A stretch of 64,000 nt of DNA from contig NZ_CP126256.1 in NCBI RefSeq assembly GCF_003234265.2, positions 558,001 to 622,000 of the forward strand, read 5' to 3'. The DNA is from Curtobacterium sp. MCSS17_015 (GTDB taxonomy: Bacteria > Actinomycetota > Actinomycetes > Actinomycetales > Microbacteriaceae). Below are positions 27,835 to 37,227 of the stretch, in pieces. The notes below the pieces were generated by a model that worked only from the letters and a program-made list of their open reading frames with translations, made no database searches and was not told the DNA's origin. Position numbers and translations under genes: made by a program. Numbering within the stretch: the first letter of the stretch is position 1; each line of letters begins with the position of its first letter.

Positions 27835-27886
27835 CGGGCCTCCCGGCCGCGTCCGCCGTCTGGCGGACAACCGGACGGGAGGCCCG
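27835..27886. repeat. Nested palindromic intergenic element (GGGAGGCCCG family)
   Basis: Outer arms 27835-27849 and 27872-27886 match 14 of 15 as inverted copies of cggacgggaggcccg; inside is a second perfect 7-bp stem gtccgcc/ggcggac (27851-27868). It sits between divergent genes, so here it is unlikely to be a terminator. Same core as elements at 35535, 53711 and 57371. Confidence 0.7.
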
Positions 27887-27918
27887 ACCCATGTTCCTGG
27901 ATTCCGTCCACATCGCGA

Positions 27919-28078
27919 GTACCCCGGTTTGTCCTCTGTACCCCGGAAACGTGACGTGTTGTCCCGGTTTTCCGGGGGTCCGTACCGACGCGGATCAGGA
28001 GAACCCGTGAATCCACGGGGCTGGCTGGAGACCAGAGGTCGTCCCCCGTACCGTTGTCACCGCAAGCAGATGTACCCC
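27919..28078 (+). promoter_or_regulatory. GTACCCC motif array upstream of the 107-residue protein gene
   Basis: gtaccccgg occurs at 27919 and 27938 and gtacccc at 28072; ttgtcc elements are interspersed (27930 and 27959). The same motifs appear upstream of the giant adhesin at 28576. Candidate sites of a shared regulator; no named family can be assigned. Confidence 0.35.
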
Positions 28079-28099
28079 AGAACGTGAAGGAGCAGGGCC

Positions 28100-28423
28100 A
28101 TGACGATCATCAGCCACGACGTGCACCAGGTCGAGGTGACCCTCGACACGGACACCGTCGACACGATCGCCGTGCTCGAGGCCCAGGTCGCCCACACTCC
28201 TTCCCGCGCCGCGCTCTCGTGGACCGAGGTCGAGACCGGCCTCTGGTCCGCCAACTACGGCGGCTACTTCGGTGGCACGGTCGACAAGCGGGACGGGCAC
28301 TACTTCGTGTCCGACACGTTCGGCCAGTACGTCGGGGACTTCCGCTCGCTGGAGGACGCACAGTCGCGTCTCGCCGAGCGCCTGCACATCGTGCTCCCGT
28401 CCGTCATCCGACCGGTCGACTGA
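28100..28423 (+). CDS. Uncharacterised 107-residue protein
   Basis: A soluble protein with a good gaaggag ribosome binding site before ATG 28100. Predicted beta-rich centre (WTEVETGLWSANYGGYFGGTVDKRDGHYFVSD) and C-terminal helix (EDAQSRLAERLHIVL). No family recognised. Followed by a hairpin terminator. Its upstream region shares the GTACCCCGG motif with that of the giant adhesin, hinting at joint control. Confidence 0.75.
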   Translation: MTIISHDVHQVEVTLDTDTVDTIAVLEAQVAHTPSRAALSWTEVETGLWSANYGGYFGGTVDKRDGHYFVSDTFGQYVGDFRSLEDAQSRLAERLHIVLPSVIRPVD

Positions 28424-28494
28424 CCGACCGCAGCACGGAGCACGCAGAAACGAAGCACCACCCGGAGGCCTGACCCCCGGACCAGCATGACCGA

Positions 28495-28521
28495 GGCCCC
28501 GCCGGAACACCGGCGGGGCTT
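28495..28521 (+). terminator. Hairpin terminator
   Basis: Stem gccccgccgg (28496-28505) paired with ccggcggggc (28510-28519), AACA loop, short T tail. About 70 bp downstream of the 107-residue protein gene. The 311-bp gap to the next gene otherwise holds only the GTACCCC/GTCCCC motif cluster. Confidence 0.75.
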
Positions 28522-28558
28522 CGACGTGCCCGGAGCGGGTGCGTCCCGGCGGTGACGT

Positions 28559-28627
28559 CCCCGATTCGGGGGCGTGTACCCCGGATTCCGGCACTGGTCC
28601 CCCCTACTGGGGACTCGGGTTGTCCCC
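28559..28627 (+). promoter_or_regulatory. Palindromic CCCC/GGGG motif cluster upstream of the giant adhesin
   Basis: Contains the palindrome ccccgattcgggg (28559-28571), gtaccccgg at 28576 and the inverted pair ggggac/gtcccc (28609-28614 and 28622-28627, 7-nt spacer), 110-175 bp before the adhesin start. Motifs match those upstream of the 28100 gene. Likely operator sites. Confidence 0.4.
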
Positions 28628-28734
28628 GCAGTGTTCAGGTTCCTGCCAGGATCGAGAACGGCGCCGACGACCGTCCCCGAGATCCTCGGGTCCTCGACCG
28701 CGCCAGGCTCGCTGTCTCGACCCGAAAGTGACTC

Positions 28735-31700
28735 ATGCTGCCTGCTCCCCAGGGCACTGCTGTGCCTCGCCGTGCATTCGGCCTCCGCCCCCTCGCCATG
28801 CTCGGCGCGGCCCTGCTGGTCGGAGCCGGTCTCGGCACGACCGCCACCGTCGTCACCGCTGCTCCGGCGTCGGCCGCGGTGCAGGCCACGGACGGCGGGC
28901 ACTTCGTCTGCGACCAGAACACGCTGTACGCGTCGAACAGCGCCGGCAAGGTCGTCGCGATCGACATCACGCAGGGCACGAGCAAGGGTTCGACGGTCGA
29001 CGTCGCGGACCTCGGCACCGGGGCCAACAACGGTCTCGGCATCTCCCGCGAGGGCACGGCGATGTACGCCGCGGGCAACAACACCACCGCGACGCTGCGC
29101 TCGTTCGACCCGAAGACGAACACCGCCTCCGCTCCGGTGGCCACCGACAAGGTGCGCACCGTCATCCGCGGTGCCGTCAACCCGGTCACGGGCATGTACT
29201 ACTACGGCGACAACGCCGGAGCGCTCCTGGCGTACGACCCGGCCACCCGGAAGGCGATCGGACAGGTCGGTCAGATCACCGGTCTGAAGTCCGGCAACGG
29301 GGACTTCGCGTTCAGCTCCCAGGGGCTCTTCTTCGTCGTCGCGGCGGACAAGGTCTACCGGGTGGACAACGAGACCGTCCCCACGGCGCCGGGAACCACG
29401 GCACTGACCACCACCGAGATCGCGACGCTGCCGGCGGGCACGAACAGCCCCGGCATCGCGTTCTCGTCGGACGGCTACCTCTACGTCTCGAACACGACCA
29501 CCACCGGCTCCGGCACGAGCGCCGTCTCGACGACGACGATCTACCAGCTCGACCCGACCTCGGGCACCCAGGTCCGGAGCTTCCCGGTCACCGGGAACTT
29601 CGGGGCGAGTGACCTGGCCAGTTGCAACTACGCCGACACCGTCACCGGCCGCACGAGCGTCGACCAGCGCTGGAACACCGGCGACCAGTTCCACCTCGCC
29701 ATCAGCGGGAAGGACGTCGACCCGACGAGCGCGGGCGCGTCCGCCACCACGACCGGCGACACCACCGGGCTGCAGAGCAGGAAGGCCGGCGCGATCCTCA
29801 CGACGCCCGGCAAGCAGGTCACCGTGACGCAGACGGCTGCCGGGACCACGAAGCTCGCTGACTACGACACCACGTGGAGGGCGGTCGACGTCAACAGCGG
29901 GACCGTCGTCGCTTCCGGCGTCGACCAGGTCGCTTCCTTCACCTTCCCGCAGGCCGTGGGATCCGACGGCACCGACGTCGTCGTGACGTTCACGAACCGG
30001 ATGAAGCCCGTCCGGGCCGCCACCACGGCGGACACGTACTCGACCCCCGTCGGCACCGCGCTCGCCGTCCCGGCCGCCGGCGTGCTGCGGAACGACACGG
30101 GCACCGGCCTGACGGTCACGAAGCACACCACGCCGGCCAGCGGCACGCTGACCATGACGGCGACCGACGGCAGCTTCTCGTACACCCCGGCCGCCGGCTT
30201 CTCCGGTACCGACCAGTTCGACTACACCGCGACGGACGGTGGCGGGCAGAGCTCGACGAGCACCGTCACCATCACGGTCACGCCGACCGCCACGGACGAC
30301 GCGTTCAGCCTGCACGCCGGCTCGACCGTCACCGCGACCGCCGCCGACGGCGTGCTCGCGAACGACCGCGGCTCCCGACTGACCGTGACCGGCAACACCG
30401 CGCCCGCGCACGGCTCCCTGACGCTCGACGCCGACGGCTCGTACTCGTACACACCCAGCGCGCGGTTCTCGGGCCAGGACTCGTTCACCTACACGGCGGA
30501 GGACTCCGCCGGCACGACGATCACCGGCACCGTCAGCATCACCGTCCTGCCGACCGCCAAGGCCGACACGATCGCGGCCACCGCCGGTGAAACCACGACC
30601 GTCGCGGCACCCGGGCTGCTCGGCAACGACCTCGGCTCCGGCCTCACGGTCACCGGCACCACGACGCCCGCGCACGGCACCGTCACGGTCGCGACGGACG
30701 GCACCACCGTCTACACACCGGCCCCGGGGTACTCCGGCACGGACAGCTTCGACGTCACCATCACCGACGGCAACGGGAAGTCCGACACCGTCACCGTGAC
30801 CGTCCGCGTCGCGCCGAAGGCCGTCGACGACACCGCCACGGTGGACGCCGGCCGCTCGGTCAGCACGACCACCCGCGCGGCGGGGATCCTCGGCAACGAC
30901 TCCGGGGACCGCCTGCGGCTGACGACCTCGACCGACCCGGCGCACGGCACCCTGGTGCTCGACGCCGCCTCGGGCACGTACACCTACACGCCGGCCGCCG
31001 GCTTCTCCGGCACGGACCGCTTCGACTACACCGCTGCGGACGCCACCGGCGCGACGACCTCGGCCACGGTGACGATCACGGTCCGACCGTCCGCCACCGC
31101 CGACACGGCGACCACGCCCGCGAACCGGCCCGTGACCGTCGACGTCCAGGCGAACGACCACGGCAAGGGCCTCACCACGGCGGTCGTCACCCAGCCGGCG
31201 CACGGCACGGTCGCGGTCGGGACCGACGGCACCGTGCAGTACTCGCCGGCCGCCGGCTACTCCGGCACCGACTCCTTCACCTACGCGGTGACCGACGCCG
31301 CCGGGCGGACCACCGACCCCGTGGCCGTCACGATCACGGTCACACCCGTCGCCACGGCAGACACCGCCGGCGGCAAGGCGAGCCAGACCGTCACCATCGC
31401 CGCCGCCACCCTCCTCGGCAACGACTCCGGCACCGGCCTAGCGGTCACGAGGGTGACCGGCGCCGCGCACGGCACCGCCACCCTCGGCGCCGACGGTTCC
31501 GTCGTGTACACGCCGGAACGCGGGTTCTCGGGGACCGAGACCCTCACGTACACGGTGACCGACGCCTCCCGGCAGTCGACCACCGCGACCATCACCGTCG
31601 TCATCGGCCCGATGGCGATGCGCGACAGCGCGACCACCACCGCCGGGGCCACCCTGACCGTGTCGGAGGCGGACGGCGTGCTGGCCAACGACCGCGGCTC

Positions 31701-34700
31701 CGACCTGACCGCGAAGGTCGACCAGGCGCCGGCGAACGGCACGCTCGTGCTGCGGGCCGAGGGCTCGTACACGTACACGCCGGCCGACCGCTTCTCCGGC
31801 AAGGAGACCTTCACCTACACGGCGACCGACGGCTCCGGCAACCAGGCGACCGGGCTCGTGACCATCACCGTCACGCCGCGCGCGGGCGACGACACCCTCA
31901 CCACGGTGGCGGGCCAGGCGCTCGTCGTGACCTCGGGAGCCCTGACCGGCAACGACTCCGGCGTCGGCCTGACCGTCACCGTGGTGTCGAACGGGGCGCA
32001 CAGCACCGTCACCCTCGGCACCGACGGCTCGATCACGGTCACCCCGGCGGACGGCTTCTCCGGCACGGACACCCTCACCTACACGGTGACGGACGCGAAC
32101 GGGTCGACCAGCACCGGGACCGTGACCGTCATGGTCGCCCCCGTGGCGAAGCCCGACTCCGGCACGGTCCGGGCGGGGGAGACCCTGGCCCGCACCACCA
32201 GCGCGACCGGTGTGCTCGGCAACGACTCGGGCACCGGCCTCACCGTCACGAGCCACACCGAGCCGACCTCCGGCGTCCTCGTCCTCGACCCGGCCACCGG
32301 TGCGTTCCGGTACACGCCCGTCGACGGCTTCTCGGGCGACGACGCGTTCGCCTACACCACCACCGACACCGCCGGCACCCCGGTGACCGCCACCGTCCGC
32401 CTCGTCGTCACCCCGGTGGCGCAGGACGACACCGCCACGACCTCGGCGAACCGGCCGACGACCATCGCCGTGCAGGGCAACGACTCCGGGTCCGGGCTCC
32501 GCACCGCCCTCGTCACGGAGGCGACGAACGGCACGACCGTCGTCGAGCGCTCCGGCTCGGTCACCTACACGCCCGTCGCCGGGTTCTCCGGCACGGACTC
32601 CTTCACCTACCGGGTGACCGACGCAGCCGGGCGGACCACCGACCCGGTGACCGTGACGATCACCGTACGACCGGTCGCGATGGCGGACACCCTCGGCACC
32701 GCATCCGGTCGCCCCCTGACGGTCCCGGCCGCGACGCTCCTCGGCAACGACTCCGGCACCGGCCTCACGGTCACGAAGGTGTCGGGTGCCGCCCACGGCG
32801 CCGTCACCCTCGGTGCGGACGGCTCGGTCGTCTACACGCCGGATCGCGGGTTCTCCGGAACCGAGACCCTGACGTACACCGTGACCGACGCCTCCGGGCA
32901 GACGGCGACCGCCACCGTCATCGTCGTCGTCGGCCCGATGGCGATGCGCGACAGCGCGACGGCGACCGCCGGTGCGACGCTGACCGTGTCGAAGGCGGAC
33001 GGCGTCCTGGCGAACGACCGCGGCTCGGACCTGACCGCGGCGGTCGACCGGGCACCCGCCCGCGGTGACCTCGTGCTGCGAGCCGACGGTTCGTACACGT
33101 ACACGCCCGCCGACGGCTTCTCCGGACGTGACACCTTCACCTACACGGCGACCGACGGCTCCGGCAACGTGGCGACGGGTGTCGTCATGGTCGTCGTCAC
33201 GCCCACCGCGGGCGACGACGTCCGCACCACTCCGGCCGGGCAGCCGGTGACCGCGACCTCGGCCGCGCTCACCGCGAACGACTCCGGCACCGGACTGGTC
33301 GTCACCGGCGTCACGAACGGTGCACACGGCACCGCCACGGTCGCCGCCGACGGCTCCGTCACCTACGTGCCCGCAGCCGGGTGGTCCGGCCAGGACACCG
33401 TCACGGTCACCGTGGCCGACGCCGTCGGCAGCACCGCGACGAGCTCGCTGACCATCACGGTCACGCCCGTCGTCGCCGCCACCGACACGAGCGCCACCGC
33501 CGACGGTGAACTCGTCGTCCCCGCCGACCAGGGCGTCCTGCACGGCTCCACCGGCACCGACCTCGAGGTCACCGACCACACGACGCCCGACCACGGCACC
33601 GTCGAGGTCGACCGGGACGGCTCGTACACGTACACGCCGAAGCCCGGCTACTCCGGCCCGGACACCTTCGACGTGACCGTGACCGACGGCTCCGGCACCA
33701 CCACGACCGGCACCGTGACGATCACCGTCATCCCGAAGGCCGTCGACGACACCGCCACCACCACGGCGTCCACGCCGGTCGCGGTCGACGTCACCGGCAA
33801 CGACTCCGGCACCGCGCTGCGGGTCAGCGGCGTCGGCACCGCAGCGCACGGCACCGCCAGCGTCACCGGTGCGGGCACGGTCACGTACGTCCCGGCCGAC
33901 GGGACCTCGGGCACCGACACCTTCCGGTACACCGTCGTCGACCCGACCGGAGGCACCGCCTCGGCGACCGTCACCGTGACCGTCACCCCGACGGCCGTCG
34001 ACGACGCCGTGAAGACCCCCGCCGGCACGCCGGTCGCGATCGCCGCGTCGACGCTCCTCGGCAACGACTCCGGCACCGGCCTGACGGTCACCGGACACGG
34101 CGACGCCCGCCGCGGCACCGTCACGACCGGCACGGACGGCGGCCTCGTCTACACGCCGGTGGCCGGGACCTCCGGGACCGACCGGTTCGGGTACCGGGCG
34201 ACCGACGCCTCCGGGCAGACGACGACCGCCACCGTCACCGTCCTGGTCGGCGCCGTCGCGGTCGACGACTGGAGCACCACGAAGACGAACGGCGTCGTCC
34301 GGATGCCCGCCGCCAGGGGCGTCCTGTCCGACGACGCCGGCAGCGGGCTCTGGGCGTCGCTCGACCTCGCGCCGCAGCACGGCAGGCTCGCGCTCGAGAA
34401 GGACGGGTCGTACGAGTACACCCCGACGGCGAACTGGTCCGGTCGCGACTGGTTCACCTACACGGCACACGACTCCGAGGAGAACACCGCCGTCGGCCTC
34501 GTCGCGATCGACGTCACGCCGACCGCGCTCGACGACGCCGCCCGCACCGGTGCCGGTCGCCCCGTCACCGTGCGCGGCCCCGGCGTGCTCGGCAACGACT
34601 CGGGCACCGACCTGACCGTCGTGTCCGTCGGGAGCGCGGTGCACGGCACCGCGACCCTCGCCGCGGATGGCACCTTCGTCTACACCCCGGCGAAGCGGTT

Positions 34701-35523
34701 CTCCGGCGTCGACACGGTGCCGTACACGGCGCAGGACGCCGCCGGACAACGCACCGAGGCGACCGTCACCGTGACGGTCGGCGTCACCGCGACCGACGAC
34801 GCCGGCGACACCGTCGCCGGCACGCCGCTCACCGTCGACGCCCGACACGGTCTGCTCCGCAACGACGACGGCACCGGGCTCTCGACGAACCTGCACCGGA
34901 AGGCGGCGCACGGCACGGTCCGCGTGCACGCCGACGGGTCGTACGTCTACACGCCGTCGGCCGGCTTCACCGGGACGGACACCTTCGCCTACCGCGTGAC
35001 CGACGCCTCGGGGCAGACGACCACCGCGACCGCGACCATCCGGGTCGTCGCCGCAGCGGTCGCCAGCGACGACGCGCGCACCGGCAGCACGGGCGAGCCC
35101 GTCACGATCGACCCGCTCGAGAACGACACCCCGACCGGCGGAGCCATGTTCGACACCGACACGCTGCACCTGCTCGACCCGGCAACGGGACACATGACCG
35201 ACCGCTTCACGGTGGACGGCTCGGGCAGCTGGAGCGTCGAGGACGGCGTGGTCACCTTCACCCCTGAGGGCGACCACCACGGCACCGTCACGGCGGACTA
35301 CACGGTGCAGGGCAGCGCCGGGCAGGTCGTCACCGCGACGATCACCGTCACCTACCCGACCGGGCTCGCCGCCGTCGCGCACGTCGCGGAGCTCGCCTTC
35401 ACCGGCAGCACCGGATTGCTCGGGCTGGGGCTCGGGGCGCTCGCCCTCGTCCTCGCCGGCGCGGCGCTCCTGCTCCGGCGGCGGGTGGCCGCGCCGGTGG
35501 TGGGACCGCGTCGCCGGGGGTAG
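28735..35523 (+). CDS. Giant LAFTG-anchored surface adhesin with about 20 tandem Ig-like repeats
   Basis: A 2262-residue cell-wall protein. Signal peptide ends near PASAA (about residue 48). Residues about 50-310 form a beta-propeller-like region (NTLYASNSAGKVVAIDI...), followed by a prealbumin-like segment (about 310-420). Residues about 425-2110 are 19 Ig/cadherin-like repeats of about 85-90 residues (tandem-95/VCBS type), each with a NDxGxGL turn near its start and a YTPxxGFSGTDxFxYxxxD core; a degenerate twentieth follows. The end is LAFTG (2220-2224), a TM helix and RRR tail, a class E sortase signal. The repeats show a period of five domains (about 440 residues, 1.32 kb) repeated three times. 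Likely adhesion or cell-cell contact; the ligand is unknown. ATG 28735 has only a weak upstream gaaag. Confidence 0.9.
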   Translation: MLPAPQGTAVPRRAFGLRPLAMLGAALLVGAGLGTTATVVTAAPASAAVQATDGGHFVCDQNTLYASNSAGKVVAIDITQGTSKGSTVDVADLGTGANNGLGISREGTAMYAAGNNTTATLRSFDPKTNTASAPVATDKVRTVIRGAVNPVTGMYYYGDNAGALLAYDPATRKAIGQVGQITGLKSGNGDFAFSSQGLFFVVAADKVYRVDNETVPTAPGTTALTTTEIATLPAGTNSPGIAFSSDGYLYVSNTTTTGSGTSAVSTTTIYQLDPTSGTQVRSFPVTGNFGASDLASCNYADTVTGRTSVDQRWNTGDQFHLAISGKDVDPTSAGASATTTGDTTGLQSRKAGAILTTPGKQVTVTQTAAGTTKLADYDTTWRAVDVNSGTVVASGVDQVASFTFPQAVGSDGTDVVVTFTNRMKPVRAATTADTYSTPVGTALAVPAAGVLRNDTGTGLTVTKHTTPASGTLTMTATDGSFSYTPAAGFSGTDQFDYTATDGGGQSSTSTVTITVTPTATDDAFSLHAGSTVTATAADGVLANDRGSRLTVTGNTAPAHGSLTLDADGSYSYTPSARFSGQDSFTYTAEDSAGTTITGTVSITVLPTAKADTIAATAGETTTVAAPGLLGNDLGSGLTVTGTTTPAHGTVTVATDGTTVYTPAPGYSGTDSFDVTITDGNGKSDTVTVTVRVAPKAVDDTATVDAGRSVSTTTRAAGILGNDSGDRLRLTTSTDPAHGTLVLDAASGTYTYTPAAGFSGTDRFDYTAADATGATTSATVTITVRPSATADTATTPANRPVTVDVQANDHGKGLTTAVVTQPAHGTVAVGTDGTVQYSPAAGYSGTDSFTYAVTDAAGRTTDPVAVTITVTPVATADTAGGKASQTVTIAAATLLGNDSGTGLAVTRVTGAAHGTATLGADGSVVYTPERGFSGTETLTYTVTDASRQSTTATITVVIGPMAMRDSATTTAGATLTVSEADGVLANDRGSDLTAKVDQAPANGTLVLRAEGSYTYTPADRFSGKETFTYTATDGSGNQATGLVTITVTPRAGDDTLTTVAGQALVVTSGALTGNDSGVGLTVTVVSNGAHSTVTLGTDGSITVTPADGFSGTDTLTYTVTDANGSTSTGTVTVMVAPVAKPDSGTVRAGETLARTTSATGVLGNDSGTGLTVTSHTEPTSGVLVLDPATGAFRYTPVDGFSGDDAFAYTTTDTAGTPVTATVRLVVTPVAQDDTATTSANRPTTIAVQGNDSGSGLRTALVTEATNGTTVVERSGSVTYTPVAGFSGTDSFTYRVTDAAGRTTDPVTVTITVRPVAMADTLGTASGRPLTVPAATLLGNDSGTGLTVTKVSGAAHGAVTLGADGSVVYTPDRGFSGTETLTYTVTDASGQTATATVIVVVGPMAMRDSATATAGATLTVSKADGVLANDRGSDLTAAVDRAPARGDLVLRADGSYTYTPADGFSGRDTFTYTATDGSGNVATGVVMVVVTPTAGDDVRTTPAGQPVTATSAALTANDSGTGLVVTGVTNGAHGTATVAADGSVTYVPAAGWSGQDTVTVTVADAVGSTATSSLTITVTPVVAATDTSATADGELVVPADQGVLHGSTGTDLEVTDHTTPDHGTVEVDRDGSYTYTPKPGYSGPDTFDVTVTDGSGTTTTGTVTITVIPKAVDDTATTTASTPVAVDVTGNDSGTALRVSGVGTAAHGTASVTGAGTVTYVPADGTSGTDTFRYTVVDPTGGTASATVTVTVTPTAVDDAVKTPAGTPVAIAASTLLGNDSGTGLTVTGHGDARRGTVTTGTDGGLVYTPVAGTSGTDRFGYRATDASGQTTTATVTVLVGAVAVDDWSTTKTNGVVRMPAARGVLSDDAGSGLWASLDLAPQHGRLALEKDGSYEYTPTANWSGRDWFTYTAHDSEENTAVGLVAIDVTPTALDDAARTGAGRPVTVRGPGVLGNDSGTDLTVVSVGSAVHGTATLAADGTFVYTPAKRFSGVDTVPYTAQDAAGQRTEATVTVTVGVTATDDAGDTVAGTPLTVDARHGLLRNDDGTGLSTNLHRKAAHGTVRVHADGSYVYTPSAGFTGTDTFAYRVTDASGQTTTATATIRVVAAAVASDDARTGSTGEPVTIDPLENDTPTGGAMFDTDTLHLLDPATGHMTDRFTVDGSGSWSVEDGVVTFTPEGDHHGTVTADYTVQGSAGQVVTATITVTYPTGLAAVAHVAELAFTGSTGLLGLGLGALALVLAGAALLLRRRVAAPVVGPRRRG
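30010..35090 (+). repeat. Nested coding repeats: Ig-like units within a 1.32-kb five-unit super-repeat
   Basis: Unit anchors ggcaacgactccggcacc recur at 31417, 32743 and 34060 (intervals 1326 and 1317 bp), and gaacgaccgcggctc-type anchors recur about 1326 bp apart near 31684 and 33010. Classifying units by their N-terminal strand gives the order C D E / A B C D E / A B C D E / A B C D E / A plus a terminal variant. The middle two blocks are most alike. Confidence 0.75.
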
Positions 35524-35534
35524 GTCCACAGCAC

Positions 35535-35594
35535 CGGACGGGAGGCCCGGCCCACGTCAGCCGACAGACTCGCGTGGGCCGGGCCTCCCGTCCG
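35535..35594. terminator. Bidirectional hairpin terminator, GGGAGGCCCG family
   Basis: A perfect 22-bp inverted repeat (35535-35556 and 35573-35594) with a 16-nt loop, 12 bp after the adhesin stop and between convergent genes. The arms contain the recurrent cggacgggaggcccgg core. Confidence 0.8.
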
Positions 35595-35627
35595 CCAGCC
35601 GGGGTCGCTGGTCCAGGCGGTCGGGTC

Positions 35628-35716
35628 CAGCCGGGTCGGCCAGCCGGGTCGGCCAGCCGGGCCGACCAGTTGTGTCGGCCAGCCGCCGACCAGTTGTGTC
35701 GGCCAGCCGTGTCGGA
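35628..35716. repeat. Degenerate 13-bp tandem repeat between convergent genes
   Basis: About seven units of the type cagccgggtcggc / cagttgtgtcggc (one unit shortened to 11 bp). It lies in the 266-bp gap between the adhesin and SRAP gene ends, in which no gene is visible. Confidence 0.75.
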
Positions 35717-35789
35717 TCGGCCAGTCCTGCCGCCTGTCCCGTCCCGTCGGGAGATCGGTCCGTCCTGTCGCCCGTCCGGCCCCGCCGGG

Positions 35790-36521
35790 TCAGGCGACCG
35801 GGTCGATGAGGTGCGGGCCGTCGTTCCGGACGCTGTTCACCGTGCGGGCGACCTCGTACTGCTGCAGGCCCGCCGCGACCTCGAGCGACTCCCGGTCGAG
35901 CAGGGTGAGCAGGTCGCCCGTGCCGGCACCCTCGCCGAGCCAGGCGTCGTAGCCGTCGGGGGTGAGGAACGCCGGCATGCGGTCGTGCACCTCGCCCGGG
36001 GCGACGTGGGCGTCCCGCGTGATGATCGCGAGTGACAGGCGCCACTTGTCCGGGTCGTCCTCGGGCTTGGTCGGGTCCGGCCACGCGCTCACGACGCCGG
36101 CCATCGCCAGCGCACCGCCGGGCTCGTGCACGAAGTGGGGTTCCTTGCCGTCCTCGCGCACGACCCACTCGTAGTAGCCCTGCGCGGGGACGATGCACCG
36201 GTTCGTGGCGAACGCCCGCTTGAACATGCCGCTCGTGGCCACGGTCTCGATGCGGGCGTTGATCGGCTTCGGGCGCTGCTTGGCGAAGTCCTTCGCCCAG
36301 CTCGGCACGAAGCCCCAGCTGATCTGCGGGAGCTCGCGCTGCCCGTGCCGCTGTCGGACCGCGTACACGGGGTCCGTCGGCGCGACGTTCCAGCTCGGCG
36401 CGAGGCCGGTGTGCACCTCGCCGGTGTCCTCGTCGACGTGCTCGGTGCGCGCGGCGAGCTCACCGACGAGCTCGGGCAACAGGTCAGCGGTGGTGTCGGA
36501 GACGACGAAGCGGCCACACAT
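35790..36521 (-). CDS. SOS response-associated peptidase family protein (SRAP, YedK/HMCES)
   Basis: A 243-residue SRAP-domain protein that crosslinks to abasic sites in single-stranded DNA and so protects them during replication. Seen: MCGRF with the catalytic Cys2 exposed after Met removal, SWNVAPTDPV, INARIET, RCIVPAQGYYEW (active-site Glu) and HDRMP (His). Length is typical. The start ATG 36521 is fixed by the need for Cys2. Stands alone, convergent with the adhesin. Confidence 0.95.
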   Translation of the reverse strand: MCGRFVVSDTTADLLPELVGELAARTEHVDEDTGEVHTGLAPSWNVAPTDPVYAVRQRHGQRELPQISWGFVPSWAKDFAKQRPKPINARIETVATSGMFKRAFATNRCIVPAQGYYEWVVREDGKEPHFVHEPGGALAMAGVVSAWPDPTKPEDDPDKWRLSLAIITRDAHVAPGEVHDRMPAFLTPDGYDAWLGEGAGTGDLLTLLDRESLEVAAGLQQYEVARTVNSVRNDGPHLIDPVA

Positions 36522-36587
36522 GCGACCAGTGTGCCCGGACCCGCCGACGTCGGTGCGGGCTCAGCCGGGTCCGCTTGACTGTCGGCC

Positions 36588-37227
36588 GTGCAGACCCTCA
36601 TCGTCACCGCCCACCCCGACCCGGACTCGCTCACGGCGGGCATCGCTCGACAGCTGCAAGCCGCCCTGCACCCCGGCGAGGTCGCGCTCGTCGACCTCGC
36701 CGCCGAGGGCTTCGACCCGCGGTTCGGCTCCGGGGACCGGGACGCCTACCGCGGCACCGGGACGCTCCCCCGCCGACGTCGTCCGCGAGCAGCAACGCCT
36801 CGACACCGCCGACCACGTCGTGCTGGTGTTCCCCGTCCACTGGTGGTCGATGCCGGCCCTCATGAAGGGCTGGATCGACCGCGTGTTCGTCAACGGGTGG
36901 GCGTTCGACATCGACCCCGCCGACGGGACGCGGCGGAACCTCGGGCGGCTCACCGTGCACCTGCTGCCGGTCGCCGGTGACACGGCCGGCACGTACGAGC
37001 GACACGGCTACGAGCAGGCGCTGCGGACGCAGATCGAACACGGGATCGTGGACTACTGCGGGGCGGTCCGTGGGGTGACGGCGTTCGTGTACGAGTCGGA
37101 GCAGGACGACGACGCGGCCCGCCGAGCCCTCGTCGACGACGCCGTCCAGCGGATCGCACGGGCCGTCACCGGTGCTGCCGGCGTCGTCGGTGCTGCCGGC
37201 GTCGCCGACGGTCAGAGCGCGGAGTGA
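36588..37227 (+). pseudogene. Flavodoxin-fold NAD(P)H:quinone oxidoreductase, frameshifted
   Basis: Two frames together encode one NQO/KefF-type oxidoreductase. Frame 1 from GTG 36588: MQTLIVTAHPDPDSLTAGIA to about GDRDAYRGTGTL. Frame 2 continues ADVVREQQRLDTADHVVLVF, then VHWWSMPALMKGWIDRV (FMN/quinone-binding signature) to the stop at 37227. The switch falls in a run of five C (36767-36771); removing one C restores a single 212-residue frame (TLPADVVREQQ). It is either a real loss-of-function mutation, a slippage site or a sequencing error. Apart from the run the coding sequence looks intact. Confidence 0.8.

Noticed and set aside
31438..35529. A 1363-codon open frame antisense to the giant adhesin
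   Set aside because: Third-position GC bias makes the antisense frame stop-free; its product is low-complexity Arg/Gly/Val/Asp sequence that mirrors the Ig-like repeats.
36755..36780. Programmed ribosomal frameshift in the quinone oxidoreductase
   Set aside because: The C5 run lacks a following structured element or a known programmed-slip heptamer; mutation or sequencing error is simpler, though not excluded.
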